Of a DNA stretch of 64,000 nucleotides, positions 28,294 through 40,193 are shown piece after piece. Every line of letters begins with the position of its first letter. Positions within the stretch are counted from its first letter, which is position 1. The position numbers were made by a program, and so were the translations under genes. Source of the stretch: Nocardia panacis (GTDB lineage: Bacteria > Actinomycetota > Actinomycetes > Mycobacteriales > Mycobacteriaceae); NCBI RefSeq assembly GCF_003598715.1, contig NZ_QZFU01000019.1, positions 372,001 through 436,000 of the forward strand, written 5' to 3'. A model generated the notes under the pieces. It had not been told where the DNA came from. It made no database searches and saw only the letters and a program-made list of their open reading frames with translations.

Positions 28294-28842
28294 ATGACCG
28301 AGGTCCCGACCACGTATCACTGGACCCCCGATGGGTTCGTTCGGGCATGGGCAGCAGGCGCGTTCAACGGCCGGGTCGAACTCATCGAGGGGGAGGTTTG
28401 GACGGTGGTGATCGGGGGGTGGCACGGCTTCGCCGTACTGCGGGTCGCGGAATGCCTGCCGCGAAAAGGGTTCCGCAAGTCGAATGGCACGCTGCCGACC
28501 GCAGGATCACTGCCGGACCCCGACTGCTGGATCGTGCGGGCGAACGCCGAGCCCATCGGCAAAATCGGCGCCCGAATCGACGTCTGGGACTCGAAGGACG
28601 TGCCCCTGGTCATCGAGATCTCCGATGAAACGGTTGTCGCCGATTTGAATGTCAAATCGAAGCTGTACGCTCGCGGCGGCTACGCGGTGTACTGGGTCAT
28701 CACCAAGGACGCCGTTTACGAGCACACCGAACCTCGCGTTTCCGGCTATGCGGTTGTTCGAAAATTCCTTCCGGGTGAGCGTATTCCAGTGCGCTACGCC
28801 GATACCGATATCGCCGTGGACGATCTGCTTTTCGACGAGTAG
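28294..28842 (+). CDS. Uma2 family (DUF820) PD-(D/E)XK nuclease-like protein
   Basis: A 182-residue Uma2 protein. The nuclease core is complete: PDPDCW (D75/D77), LVIEISDE (E108) and a lysine at 121/123 before YARGGYAVYWVI. These proteins are predicted endonucleases, abundant in actinomycetes and cyanobacteria and largely uncharacterised. The ATG start is 82 bp from the divergent AAA ATPase gene, so both may share a regulatory region. Confidence 0.8.
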   Translation: MTEVPTTYHWTPDGFVRAWAAGAFNGRVELIEGEVWTVVIGGWHGFAVLRVAECLPRKGFRKSNGTLPTAGSLPDPDCWIVRANAEPIGKIGARIDVWDSKDVPLVIEISDETVVADLNVKSKLYARGGYAVYWVITKDAVYEHTEPRVSGYAVVRKFLPGERIPVRYADTDIAVDDLLFDE

Positions 28843-28935
28843 CGCGCTCGTTCGGGCGGACATGTTGGGGTGAGCGGGTTACCATGCTGGCGCGTCGCGG
28901 GTGTTATCGCGGCGTGATCTGAGCTACGGATAGGG

Positions 28936-29295
28936 ATGGTTGCGATGGGAGTGGCGGTTCGGCGGGGTCTGGTTCGAGGTTGCGTAGTCGCGGCGCTCGG
29001 TCTCGGTTTCGCGGTGGTCGGGGGGCATGAGGCGGCGGCGGAGGCGTGCCCGGATGGGACGGCGCGGGTCTTCCTGTCGAACGAGACCAATACCTGCCAG
29101 GGCAGGGGCGTCGCCAGTTACAGCGCGCCCGGCCTGGTTTCGCGGGTCTGCTCGGTGGGTCCGGTGAAGGTCGTCGTGGACATCACCGGATCCCGATATG
29201 TCGCGCGGCATGTCGAATTGGAGAACGGACGCTGCGCCCAGTTCGAATACAAGGGACAGTCCGGCGCGACGGTGCAGGTCAGCGACTCCGACTAG
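28936..29295 (+). CDS. Small secreted protein with four cysteines
   Basis: A 119-residue protein: a basic N-terminus with a hydrophobic stretch and likely cleavage after HEAAA, then an ~85-residue mature domain. Four mature cysteines (ACPDG, NTCQG, RVCSVG, GRCAQ) suggest two disulfides. A second ATG three codons in (28945) could be the start. No family is recognised. The 3' end overlaps the queA-like gene on the other strand by 17 bp. Confidence 0.6.
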   Translation: MVAMGVAVRRGLVRGCVVAALGLGFAVVGGHEAAAEACPDGTARVFLSNETNTCQGRGVASYSAPGLVSRVCSVGPVKVVVDITGSRYVARHVELENGRCAQFEYKGQSGATVQVSDSD

Positions 29296-30343
29296 TCCAC
29301 CCGAAAAGTAGGGCGCTGTCACCGAATTCGTGCCAGAGGTAACCGTTGTCCAGGGCCGAGGAATAGGCCGCGGCGACGGTGTCGGCGCCCGCGACGGCGA
29401 CCAGCAGATCCAGGTGTGACGCGCCGGGCGCGTGCCAGCCGGTGATCAGCGCGTCCACCACACGGGCGGGGCGATGTTCGCCGAGGACGAGTTCGGTCCA
29501 CCCCGAAGCGGATTCGACCCGGCCCGACGGATCGGCGGCGGACTCCAGCGCCCTGGTCACCGTGGTGCCCACCGCGATGATCCGTCCTCCCGCCGCGCGC
29601 GCCTCGTTCACCAGCCGCGCCGTCGCGGCGGGCACCGCGAACCGTTCCGGGCTCGGCGGCTCGCCCGTCTCCGGGGAGGACACTCCGGTATGCAGGGTGA
29701 TGGGCGCCAACCCCACACCGGATGTCATCAGATCCAGTACCAGTCGCTGTGTGAAGGGCCGGGCCGCGCTCGGCATTTCGGCACTGCCGGGGATACGACC
29801 GAAGACCGTCTCGTAGTAGTCCGCCGACCAACGCTGCGGCACATAGGAATACGTGATCGGACGGCCATGCGCCGCCAAGAGTCCGAGCACCGCGACATCG
29901 ATATCGGCGATCCACAATCGCCGAGCCGGTGGCAGCCACGGTTCCCGCAGGGTCGCTCGCGCGCCGCCCGGCAGCCCGATCACGGTATCCGCGTGGAGAC
30001 TTTCGCCCGGATACGGTCGCTGCTGCGGCAGTCGCACCTCGATCGCCCACCGCCCGTCCTCGAGTCGGGTCGAGAAATGCACCACGACCGGTGCACCGTC
30101 GAGCACACCGTCCACCGCCGCCGCCAGGGTGGCCGAATTGTTCACCACCACCAGGTCGCCGGGCCGCAACTGCCGGGGCAGTTCCCGAAAGACGGCGTGG
30201 GTCAGCTCATTTCTGTTGGATTCGGCGCCGCCCGTCACGAGCAGCCGCACCTCGTCACGAGCCAGACCCCGCGCCTCGGGTGGTGCGGTGGCGGAACGCT
30301 CCGGCGGCAGATGGAAGGTGCGCGCCGATACCAGGACAGTCAC
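29279..30343 (-). CDS. QueA-like S-adenosylmethionine:tRNA ribosyltransferase-isomerase family protein
   Basis: A 354-residue QueA-family protein. QueA transfers the ribosyl part of SAM to preQ1-tRNA in queuosine synthesis. Family hallmarks are ERSATAPPEARGLARDEVRL (altered N-terminus), PGDLVVVNNSATLAA, YVPQRWSADYYETVFGRIPG, GGRIIAVGTTVTRALESAA and VVDALITGWHAP. The usual HxGxGTF...HxMHxE block is replaced by LHTGVSSPETGEPPSPERF, so the active site departs from canonical QueA. No other queuosine gene is in the window. It starts with GTG overlapping the SDR stop (GTGA), so the two are coupled. Confidence 0.75.
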   Translation of the reverse strand: MTVLVSARTFHLPPERSATAPPEARGLARDEVRLLVTGGAESNRNELTHAVFRELPRQLRPGDLVVVNNSATLAAAVDGVLDGAPVVVHFSTRLEDGRWAIEVRLPQQRPYPGESLHADTVIGLPGGARATLREPWLPPARRLWIADIDVAVLGLLAAHGRPITYSYVPQRWSADYYETVFGRIPGSAEMPSAARPFTQRLVLDLMTSGVGLAPITLHTGVSSPETGEPPSPERFAVPAATARLVNEARAAGGRIIAVGTTVTRALESAADPSGRVESASGWTELVLGEHRPARVVDALITGWHAPGASHLDLLVAVAGADTVAAAYSSALDNGYLWHEFGDSALLFGWTSRSR

Positions 30344-31035
30344 CGCACCGCCTCCGTCGCGAAATCGGCGACGGTGTATCGGCCGCGCTTGGGTCGATTG
30401 TCGATCAGCCGCAAGAGCGCGGGCGCCACCGTCTCCGGCGCGGGACGATCGGAGATATCCGCGCCGGGAAAGGCGGCCTGATGCATCTCCGTGCGCATAT
30501 CGCCGGGATCGAAGGTGTAGCAGGGGATTTCGGGATGTTCCGCGCCGAGGATGGCGGTGAGCTGATCCAAGGCGGCCTTGGACGAACCGTACCCGCCCCA
30601 GTTCGGATAGGGCTCGATGGCGGCATCGGATCCGATATTCACCACCACCCCGCCGGAGGCCACCAGCAGCGCGAGTGTCGATTGCAGAATCGCCAGTGGC
30701 GCGACAACATTCGTCCGATACACCGCCTCCAACTCGGCGAGCGGGTACCGGTCGAGCGAAGGCATCGGGCTCGGGCCGAGCCTGCTGGCATTGTTCACCA
30801 GCAGATCGAGTCGCCCTGCCGCCGAGGCGGTTTCGGCCAGCCGTGCCCGGTCCCCCGGCTCGACGACATCACCGGTTACGGCAATGAAGCGCGCCCCCAA
30901 CTCCGCACGAACCCGCTCCAGTCGATCCGCTCGACGAGCGAGGCCGATCACGTGCCATCCCCGTCGCACGAGTTCCCTTGACAGCGCCAGCCCGAGTCCA
31001 GCCGAAGCACCGGTGACAATGGCGGTCGAAGCCAT
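30340..31035 (-). CDS. Short-chain dehydrogenase/reductase
   Basis: A 231-residue SDR with TGASAGLG NAD(P)-binding loop, NNAS in place of NNAG, a catalytic Tyr and Lys in YGSSKAALDQL, and an Asn-region VNIGSDAA supplying the Ser position. The arginines in LARRADRL after the second strand favour NADP(H). The start at 31035 has a perfect AGGAGG 7 nt upstream. It is translationally coupled to the queA-like gene; the substrate is unknown. Confidence 0.88.
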   Translation of the reverse strand: MASTAIVTGASAGLGLALSRELVRRGWHVIGLARRADRLERVRAELGARFIAVTGDVVEPGDRARLAETASAAGRLDLLVNNASRLGPSPMPSLDRYPLAELEAVYRTNVVAPLAILQSTLALLVASGGVVVNIGSDAAIEPYPNWGGYGSSKAALDQLTAILGAEHPEIPCYTFDPGDMRTEMHQAAFPGADISDRPAPETVAPALLRLIDNRPKRGRYTVADFATEAVR

Positions 31036-31116
31036 GACATACCTCCTGGTAATCGCTACCAGTCGATGGTCATACCTCGACAATGGTTCAGGTCAAGGGG
31101 TCTGCGATCTGTCGTC

Positions 31117-34343
<3,227 letters not shown>

Positions 34344-34398
34344 TGCGCCACCTTCCCGACCGGATCGCACCGGCGCAACAAGCTTCACGAATCAGAAT

Positions 34399-35493
34399 TC
34401 AGGCGATCGCCACGCGTTCCCGATCGGTTCCGGTGATGGTACCGCTGCCGATGACCTCGTCGCCCAGCGCATCGGGCCGATACACGACGACGGCCTGCCC
34501 GCGCGCGACACCGGTGAGCGGTTCGCGCAGGCGCACTTCGAGCCCACCGTCCACGGCCCGCGCGGTAGCGGGCGCCAAGCCGCCGTGCGCGCGCACCTGC
34601 GCGACGCATTCGATCGGTCCGTCCGGAGCGGAGCCGGAGGTCCAGATCGCTCGCTCGGCCCGCACCGTCCACACTTCCAGATCCGCGGCCGAGCCGACCC
34701 GCACGGTGCCGGAGTCCGGATCGATTCCGGTGACATAACGCGGCTTGCCGTCGGCGGCGGGACCCGCCAGCCCGAGCCCCTTGCGCTGACCGATGGTGAA
34801 TCCGTGCACTCCGTCGTGCTTGGCCAGTTCGGTGCCGTCGGCATCGACGACCGCACCGGGCCGGATGCCGATCTTCGCACCCAGGAAGGCCCTGGTGTCG
34901 CCCGAGGGGATGAAGCAGATGTCGTGACTGTCGGGCTTGTTGGCCACGGCGAGTCCGCGCTCGGCCGCCTCGGCCCTGATCTGCGGCTTCGGGGTGTCGC
35001 CGACCGGGAACATGGCCCGCGACAGTTGGTCGGCCGTGAGCACGGCCAGCACATAGGACTGGTCCTTGTCGGCGTCGACCGCGCGGCGCAGCACGCCCTG
35101 CTCCAACCGTGCGTAGTGACCGGTGACCACCGCGTCGAAGCCGAGGGCCACCGCGCGATCGGCCAGCGCGGAGAACTTGATCTTCTCGTTGCAGCGCAGG
35201 CACGGGTTGGGCGTCTCGCCCGCCGCGTAGGCGGCGACGAAATCGTCGATCACGTCCTCTTTGAAGCGGTCCGCGAAATCCCAGACGTAGAACGGGATTC
35301 CGAGCACGTCGGCGGCGCGGCGCGCGTCGCCCGCGTCCTCCTTGGAGCAGCATCCGCGCGATCCGGTGCGCAGCGTGCCCGGCGCGGTGGACAGCGCCAG
35401 GTGCACCCCGACCACCTCATGTCCCGCGTCCACGGCCCGCGCGGCCGCGACCGCCGAATCCACCCCACCGCTCATGGCGGCAAGTACCCGCAT
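34399..35493 (-). CDS. mnmA: tRNA 2-thiouridylase MnmA
   Basis: MnmA makes 2-thiouridine at U34 of Lys, Glu and Gln tRNAs, with sulfur from a cysteine desulfurase. The 364-residue protein has the PP-loop [19 protein letters not shown] with the first catalytic Cys, [10 protein letters not shown] with the second, and IGQRKGLGL. The ATG overlaps the desulfurase stop by one base (TGATG), coupling sulfur donor and acceptor. Confidence 0.95.
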   Translation of the reverse strand: MRVLAAMSGGVDSAVAAARAVDAGHEVVGVHLALSTAPGTLRTGSRGCCSKEDAGDARRAADVLGIPFYVWDFADRFKEDVIDDFVAAYAAGETPNPCLRCNEKIKFSALADRAVALGFDAVVTGHYARLEQGVLRRAVDADKDQSYVLAVLTADQLSRAMFPVGDTPKPQIRAEAAERGLAVANKPDSHDICFIPSGDTRAFLGAKIGIRPGAVVDADGTELAKHDGVHGFTIGQRKGLGLAGPAADGKPRYVTGIDPDSGTVRVGSAADLEVWTVRAERAIWTSGSAPDGPIECVAQVRAHGGLAPATARAVDGGLEVRLREPLTGVARGQAVVVYRPDALGDEVIGSGTITGTDRERVAIA

Positions 35494-36716
35494 CAGATGC
35501 CTCCCTTCGCACCGGCCAGCCCGGCGGCCATGGCCCGTTCGACGACTTGGGGCAGCACCCGCAGCAGCGCGTCGACATCGGCGCGGGTCGAGGTGTGTCC
35601 CAGTGAGAATCGCAGCGACCCGCGCGCCTGCCAGGCCGGAACGCCCATGGCGATCAGCACGTGGCTCGGTGTGGCGACCCCGGCATTGCAGGCCGATCCG
35701 GTGGAGCATTCGATACCCGCCGCGTCCAGCAGCATGAGCAGCGAATCGCCTTCGCAACCCGGAAAAGTGAAGTGCGCGTTGCCCGGCAGTCGGCGCTCGT
35801 CGCGCGGGCCGCTGAGCACCGCGTCGGGGATGGCGGCCATGACTCCGTCGATCAGGGCGTCGCGCAGGCCGCGCAGCACGGCGCTGTGGGTGGGCAGGTC
35901 GGCCGCGGTCTCGCGCAGCGCGGCGGCCAACCCGACCGCGGCGGCGGTGTCCGAGGTGCCCGAGCGCAGGTCCCGCTCGTGCCCGCCGCCGTGCAGCAGC
36001 GGTACGCAGGGCACCTGTCTGCCCAGCAGCAGCGCGCCGATACCGTGCGGGCCGCCGACCTTGTGTCCGGCGATGCTGACCGCCGACAGGCCGCTGGCCG
36101 CGAAGTCGATCGGTAGCGCGGCCGCGGCCTGGACCGCGTCGCTATGCATGGGGATCTCGAATTCGGCTGCCACGGCGGCCAATTCGGCGATCGGCTGGAT
36201 GGTTCCCGTCTCGTTGTTGGCCCACATGACGGTGACCAGCGCGATATCGTCGGCGTGCGCGGCCAGTGTCTCGCGCAGCACCCTCGGGGCCACGAGGCCC
36301 TCGCTGTCCACCGGAAGCCAGGTGACCTGCGCGCCCTCGTGCTGTTCGAGCCACTGCACCGCGTCGAGCACCGCGTGGTGTTCGACCGCGCTGGCGACGA
36401 TCCTGATCCGGCGCGGGTCGGCGGCGCGGCGCGCCCAGAAGATCCCCTTGACCGCGAGATTGTCGCTCTCAGTGCCGCCGGAGGTGAAGATGACCTCCGA
36501 GGGTCGCGCCCCCAGGTTCGCGGCGATCGACTCGCGCGCCTCCTCCAGCAATCGACGCGCGGCCCGCCCCGATCCGTGCAGCGAGGACGCGTTCGCGGCG
36601 CTGCTCAGGACAGCCATCATCGCCTCGATCGCGGCGGGCAACATCGGAGTGGTGGCCGCATGATCGAGGTAGACCGTCTGGGGCACCGCACCAGGACCCG
36701 AAAAAGCCGCCTTCAT
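35493..36716 (-). CDS. iscS: Cysteine desulfurase (IscS/NifS-like)
   Basis: A 407-residue PLP enzyme that moves sulfur from cysteine to a protein persulfide. Motifs are [51 protein letters not shown] (PLP Lys) and the active-site loop [11 protein letters not shown] with the catalytic Cys. Overlap with mnmA suggests tRNA thiolation as a main role, with Fe-S assembly also possible; it corresponds to Rv3025c. A TTG three codons upstream is open, but ATG at 36716 is preferred. Confidence 0.93.
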   Translation of the reverse strand: MKAAFSGPGAVPQTVYLDHAATTPMLPAAIEAMMAVLSSAANASSLHGSGRAARRLLEEARESIAANLGARPSEVIFTSGGTESDNLAVKGIFWARRAADPRRIRIVASAVEHHAVLDAVQWLEQHEGAQVTWLPVDSEGLVAPRVLRETLAAHADDIALVTVMWANNETGTIQPIAELAAVAAEFEIPMHSDAVQAAAALPIDFAASGLSAVSIAGHKVGGPHGIGALLLGRQVPCVPLLHGGGHERDLRSGTSDTAAAVGLAAALRETAADLPTHSAVLRGLRDALIDGVMAAIPDAVLSGPRDERRLPGNAHFTFPGCEGDSLLMLLDAAGIECSTGSACNAGVATPSHVLIAMGVPAWQARGSLRFSLGHTSTRADVDALLRVLPQVVERAMAAGLAGAKGGI

Positions 36717-36844
36717 GACCGACAAAGCCTATCCCACCGTTGACCTGCGCATCTTCGGGGTGTACCCCCGCTGCCTGCAATCTCCTACCGCCTCGCCAAC
36801 GGCCGAGGGGTCGACATTATTCCCCGCGGCGGTCCGGAGATTGT

Positions 36845-37618
36845 CTAGGGCAACGACGGCACCGCTCGCAGCAAGGATTCGGTGTAGGGATGTTGGGGGT
36901 TGTCCAGGACGGTTCGCGCAGGTCCCTGTTCCACGGCGACGCCATCGCGCAGCACCAGGAGTTGATCGCAGAGTTGCTGGACCACGCCGAGGTCGTGGGA
37001 GACCAGGATCAGCGAGAGCCCGTTGTGCGTCAGCAGGTCGCGGACCAGGTCGATGATGTGGCCGCGGACGGCGGTATCGAGGGCGGAGAAGGGTTCGTCC
37101 ACGACGAGCAGGGTCGGGCGCGGGGCCAGGGCGCGGGCGATGGCGATGCGCTGGCGTTGGCCGCCGGAGAATTGGTGCGGATAGCGGTGTGCCGCCTCGG
37201 GCTCCAGACCGACCGCGGTGAGGATCTCGGCGATCCTGGCGTCGTGCTCCTCCGGAATGCGCAGGCATTCCAAGGGTTCGGCGAGGGAGTCGCGAATCGT
37301 GCGGTGCGGGTTCAACGCGGTGGCCGGGTCCTGCAGCACGACCTGGACTTCGCGGCGGAACCAGAGGAGGTCGCGGCCCCGCACGGGACGGCCGCGGAAT
37401 CGGATCGTGCCGGAGTCGGGGCGATCCAGTGCCAGCAGCAGGCGCAGCAGCGTCGATTTGCCGGAACCGGATTCGCCGACAATGCCGAGGCGTGCGCCTT
37501 CGGGGAGGCGCAGACTCACCTCGCGGACGGCTTGTCGTATGGGCGGACCTCCGAGCAGGGTGCGGCGCGGCAATCGATAGGACCGGATGAGGGTGTCGGC
37601 CTCCAGTAGCGGTGTCAC
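36845..37618 (-). CDS. ABC transporter ATP-binding protein, DppF type
   Basis: A 257-residue ATPase: Walker A GESGSGKST (48-56), FSGGQRQRIAIARAL signature, Walker B LLVVDEPFSALD and H-loop LVSHDLG. The C-terminal region ends QHPYTESLLRAVPSLP, typical of the peptide/nickel family. It is the last gene of an eight-gene minus-strand block. The GTG start overlaps the preceding ATPase stop by GTGA. Confidence 0.93.
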   Translation of the reverse strand: MTPLLEADTLIRSYRLPRRTLLGGPPIRQAVREVSLRLPEGARLGIVGESGSGKSTLLRLLLALDRPDSGTIRFRGRPVRGRDLLWFRREVQVVLQDPATALNPHRTIRDSLAEPLECLRIPEEHDARIAEILTAVGLEPEAAHRYPHQFSGGQRQRIAIARALAPRPTLLVVDEPFSALDTAVRGHIIDLVRDLLTHNGLSLILVSHDLGVVQQLCDQLLVLRDGVAVEQGPARTVLDNPQHPYTESLLRAVPSLP

Positions 37619-38415
37619 TGTGCCACCGCGCTTTCGGTGCGTCGAAACGATGCCGCGCGGGCGAGATCCAACAGCGTTCGTGTGTAGGGATGGTCCGGCG
37701 CGTGCAAAAGTGTTTCGAGAGAGCCGGATTCGAGGACGCGGCCCTGTCCCATCACGATCACCCTGGACACCACCTTGGCCAGCACCGCCATATCGTGGGT
37801 GACGAAGAGCAGGGCCGTCCCCTCCTCGGCCACCAGATCGCCCAGCAGGTCCAGGATCTCGGCCTGCACGGTGACATCGAGGGCGGTGGTCGGCTCATCG
37901 GCGAGCAGGAGCGCCGGACGGGTGGCGATGGCCATGGCGATGCCCACCCGCTGGCGCTGGCCGCCCGAGAGCTGATGCGGATAGGCGCGCACCAGATGCT
38001 CCGGATCGGGCAGACCGACCCGTTCGGCGAGCGAGATCGCCGCTGCCTTCGCCTGTTTGCGGGTGAGTCCGCGATGCAGGCGCAGTGGTTCCCCGATCTG
38101 CGCGCCGACGCGCATGAGTGGATTCAATGCCGAGAGCGGCTCTTGGAATACCATGCCGATGCGGTCACCGCGCAGCGCCGACAGTTGTCGATCGCCCAAG
38201 CCGCGCAGTTCACGACCGGCGAAGCGAATACTGCCCGACGCCACGGCATTCTCGGGCAGCAGCCCCAGGATCGTCAGCAGCGTCAGGGATTTGCCGGAGC
38301 CGGAGCCGCCGATCAGGCCGAGCCGCTCCCCCGCGTCGAGGGTGAGGTCGATGCCGTCGAGCACGGTCGTCGCGCCGAAACGCACGGTGAGATCCTCGAT
38401 TTCGAGCAGGGTCAT
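37615..38415 (-). CDS. ABC transporter ATP-binding protein, DppD type
   Basis: A 266-residue ATPase: Walker A GGSGSGKSL (36-44), LSGGQRQRVGIAMAI signature, LLLADEPTTALDV and VTHDMAVLAK. The HPYTRTLLDLARAA tail is the family mark. Overlaps of 4 bp on both sides (ATGA with the permease, GTGA with the second ATPase) show a single translational unit. Confidence 0.93.
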   Translation of the reverse strand: MTLLEIEDLTVRFGATTVLDGIDLTLDAGERLGLIGGSGSGKSLTLLTILGLLPENAVASGSIRFAGRELRGLGDRQLSALRGDRIGMVFQEPLSALNPLMRVGAQIGEPLRLHRGLTRKQAKAAAISLAERVGLPDPEHLVRAYPHQLSGGQRQRVGIAMAIATRPALLLADEPTTALDVTVQAEILDLLGDLVAEEGTALLFVTHDMAVLAKVVSRVIVMGQGRVLESGSLETLLHAPDHPYTRTLLDLARAASFRRTESAVAQ

Positions 38416-39242
38416 CGGGCGCCTCCACGCAGTCCCGGATCGGTGGCGTCGCGCAGGGCGTCGCCGAGCAGATTGCAGGCCGAGACGGTGAGCGCGACCG
38501 CCAGACCGGGCCAGATCACGAGCAGCGGCCGGACGCGAATGTAGTCCTGCTGGGTATGCAGCAGCCCGCCCCACGAGGGCATCGACGGTGCTGCGCCGTA
38601 GCCGAGGTAGGTGAGCGCGGCGTCGGTCAGCACCGCCAATGCCATGACCAGCGAGAGTTGGACGATCAATGTCGCGGCGATACCGGGCAGCAGGTGCTTT
38701 CGCACAATGCGGGCGGTCGATGCTCCGGCCGCGCGCGCCGCCAGCACATAGTCCGCGCCGAGCACCCGCGCCAGCTCACCGCGTGCGACCCGCGCCACCC
38801 CGACCCCCGCGCTGATTCCGACGGCCGCGACCACGGTCGCCAGTGACCCGCCGTAGACGGCCGCGAGGACCATGGCCAGCACCAGTGCCGGGAAGGCGAT
38901 CAGCACGTCGATGGCCTGGACCACCACCGCCCGCATCGGACGCGGCGCAAGCACCGCCGCCAGCGCGAGTGTCAATCCGACGAACGCGGCGACCACCGCC
39001 GAACCCACCGCGGCGATGAGGGTTTCCCGGCTTCCCGCCAATAATTGGCTGAGCTGATCGTGTCCGACTCGATCCGTTCCGAGCACATGCCCGCCTTGAA
39101 AGGGCAGCAACCAGGTCGCCCGCGCGTCGGTGACCTGCGGATCGAAAGGCGTCCACCACAGGGAAACCACCGCCGCGACCACCAGCGACCCCAGGACGCC
39201 CACCCCGAAAACGCCACCGGGACGGCGCAATACCGATCTCAC
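38412..39242 (-). CDS. ABC transporter permease, DppC type
   Basis: A 276-residue permease with about six membrane helices. The N-terminal cytosolic Arg stretch, VLGTDRVGHDQLSQLLAGSR and the EAA-type loop VLGADYVLAARAAGASTARI are typical of the DppC/OppC branch. It starts with GTG overlapping the DppB-type stop. It pairs with that protein to form the pore. Confidence 0.92.
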   Translation of the reverse strand: MRSVLRRPGGVFGVGVLGSLVVAAVVSLWWTPFDPQVTDARATWLLPFQGGHVLGTDRVGHDQLSQLLAGSRETLIAAVGSAVVAAFVGLTLALAAVLAPRPMRAVVVQAIDVLIAFPALVLAMVLAAVYGGSLATVVAAVGISAGVGVARVARGELARVLGADYVLAARAAGASTARIVRKHLLPGIAATLIVQLSLVMALAVLTDAALTYLGYGAAPSMPSWGGLLHTQQDYIRVRPLLVIWPGLAVALTVSACNLLGDALRDATDPGLRGGAR

Positions 39243-40189
39243 CGCGACTCCTGCAGGCGCGGATCGATCAGGCGGTGCGCGATATCCACCGCGAAGCCGA
39301 TGAGCAGCACCGCCGCGACCAGGATCAGCAGCTCACCCTGCACTTTGATCAGGTCCCGATTGCCGATATCGGTGACGAGCATGCTGCCGACTCCGGGGAG
39401 CGTGAAGACCTGTTCGATCACCACCGCGCCGACCAGCAGGGCCGCCGCCTGCAGACCGAGCACCGAGACCACCGGGACGGCCGCATTGCGAAATCCATGT
39501 CGCAACAGGGCCTTTCGCTGGGTGAGACCTTTGGCGCGGGCGGTGCGCAGGAAGTCCGAGCGCAGGACGCCCAGCACGGATGAGCGGACGAAGCGCAGCA
39601 GGACCGCGCCTTCGGTCAGCCCGAGGGCCAGACACGGCAGCACCAGGCTGCGCAGCGCTGCGCCCGGCTGCGCCCACCCGTCCACCGGGAAGCCCTGCGC
39701 CGGAAGCCAACCGAGCTGTACGGCGAAAACCAGGACCAGCAGCAGCGCCAACCACAGACTCGGGATGGCGATTCCCAACTGGGACAGCGCGTTCAGCGCA
39801 CCGCCCACCGGGCTGCGGGATCGGGTGGCGGCCCACGCGCCCAGCGGAACGGCCACGACCAGCGCGATCAGCACCGATCCGGCGGCCAGCGGCGCGGTCA
39901 CCGTCAGTTTGCGCGCCAGTTCCGCCCCGACCGAACCGCCATTGAGCTGCGAGTGTCCGAAGTCGCCGTGCAGGACGGCGCCGATCCAGGACAGGTACTG
40001 GGCGGGCAGTGGGCGCGCGAGACCGAGATCAGCGCGCAGCGCGGCCAAGCGCACCGGATCGGCCTGCTGTCCGCCGATGGTGGTGGCCACATCGCCGGGC
40101 AGCAGGCGCAGCAGCGCGAAGACCAGGATGCTCGCGGCGGCCACCGCGACCGCGCACAGTCCGGCCCGACGCAGAAGAAACCAGGTCAC
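39239..40189 (-). CDS. ABC transporter permease, DppB type
   Basis: A 316-residue permease with an N-terminal helix, the large outside segment with RADLGLARPLPAQYLSWIGA and GDFGHSQLNGGSV, and five further helices. The EAA-type loop is LRSDFLRTARAKGLTQRKAL. The GTG start is 4 bp from the binding-protein stop. It supplies half of the transport channel. Confidence 0.92.
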   Translation of the reverse strand: MTWFLLRRAGLCAVAVAAASILVFALLRLLPGDVATTIGGQQADPVRLAALRADLGLARPLPAQYLSWIGAVLHGDFGHSQLNGGSVGAELARKLTVTAPLAAGSVLIALVVAVPLGAWAATRSRSPVGGALNALSQLGIAIPSLWLALLLVLVFAVQLGWLPAQGFPVDGWAQPGAALRSLVLPCLALGLTEGAVLLRFVRSSVLGVLRSDFLRTARAKGLTQRKALLRHGFRNAAVPVVSVLGLQAAALLVGAVVIEQVFTLPGVGSMLVTDIGNRDLIKVQGELLILVAAVLLIGFAVDIAHRLIDPRLQESR

Positions 40190-40193
40190 GCCG

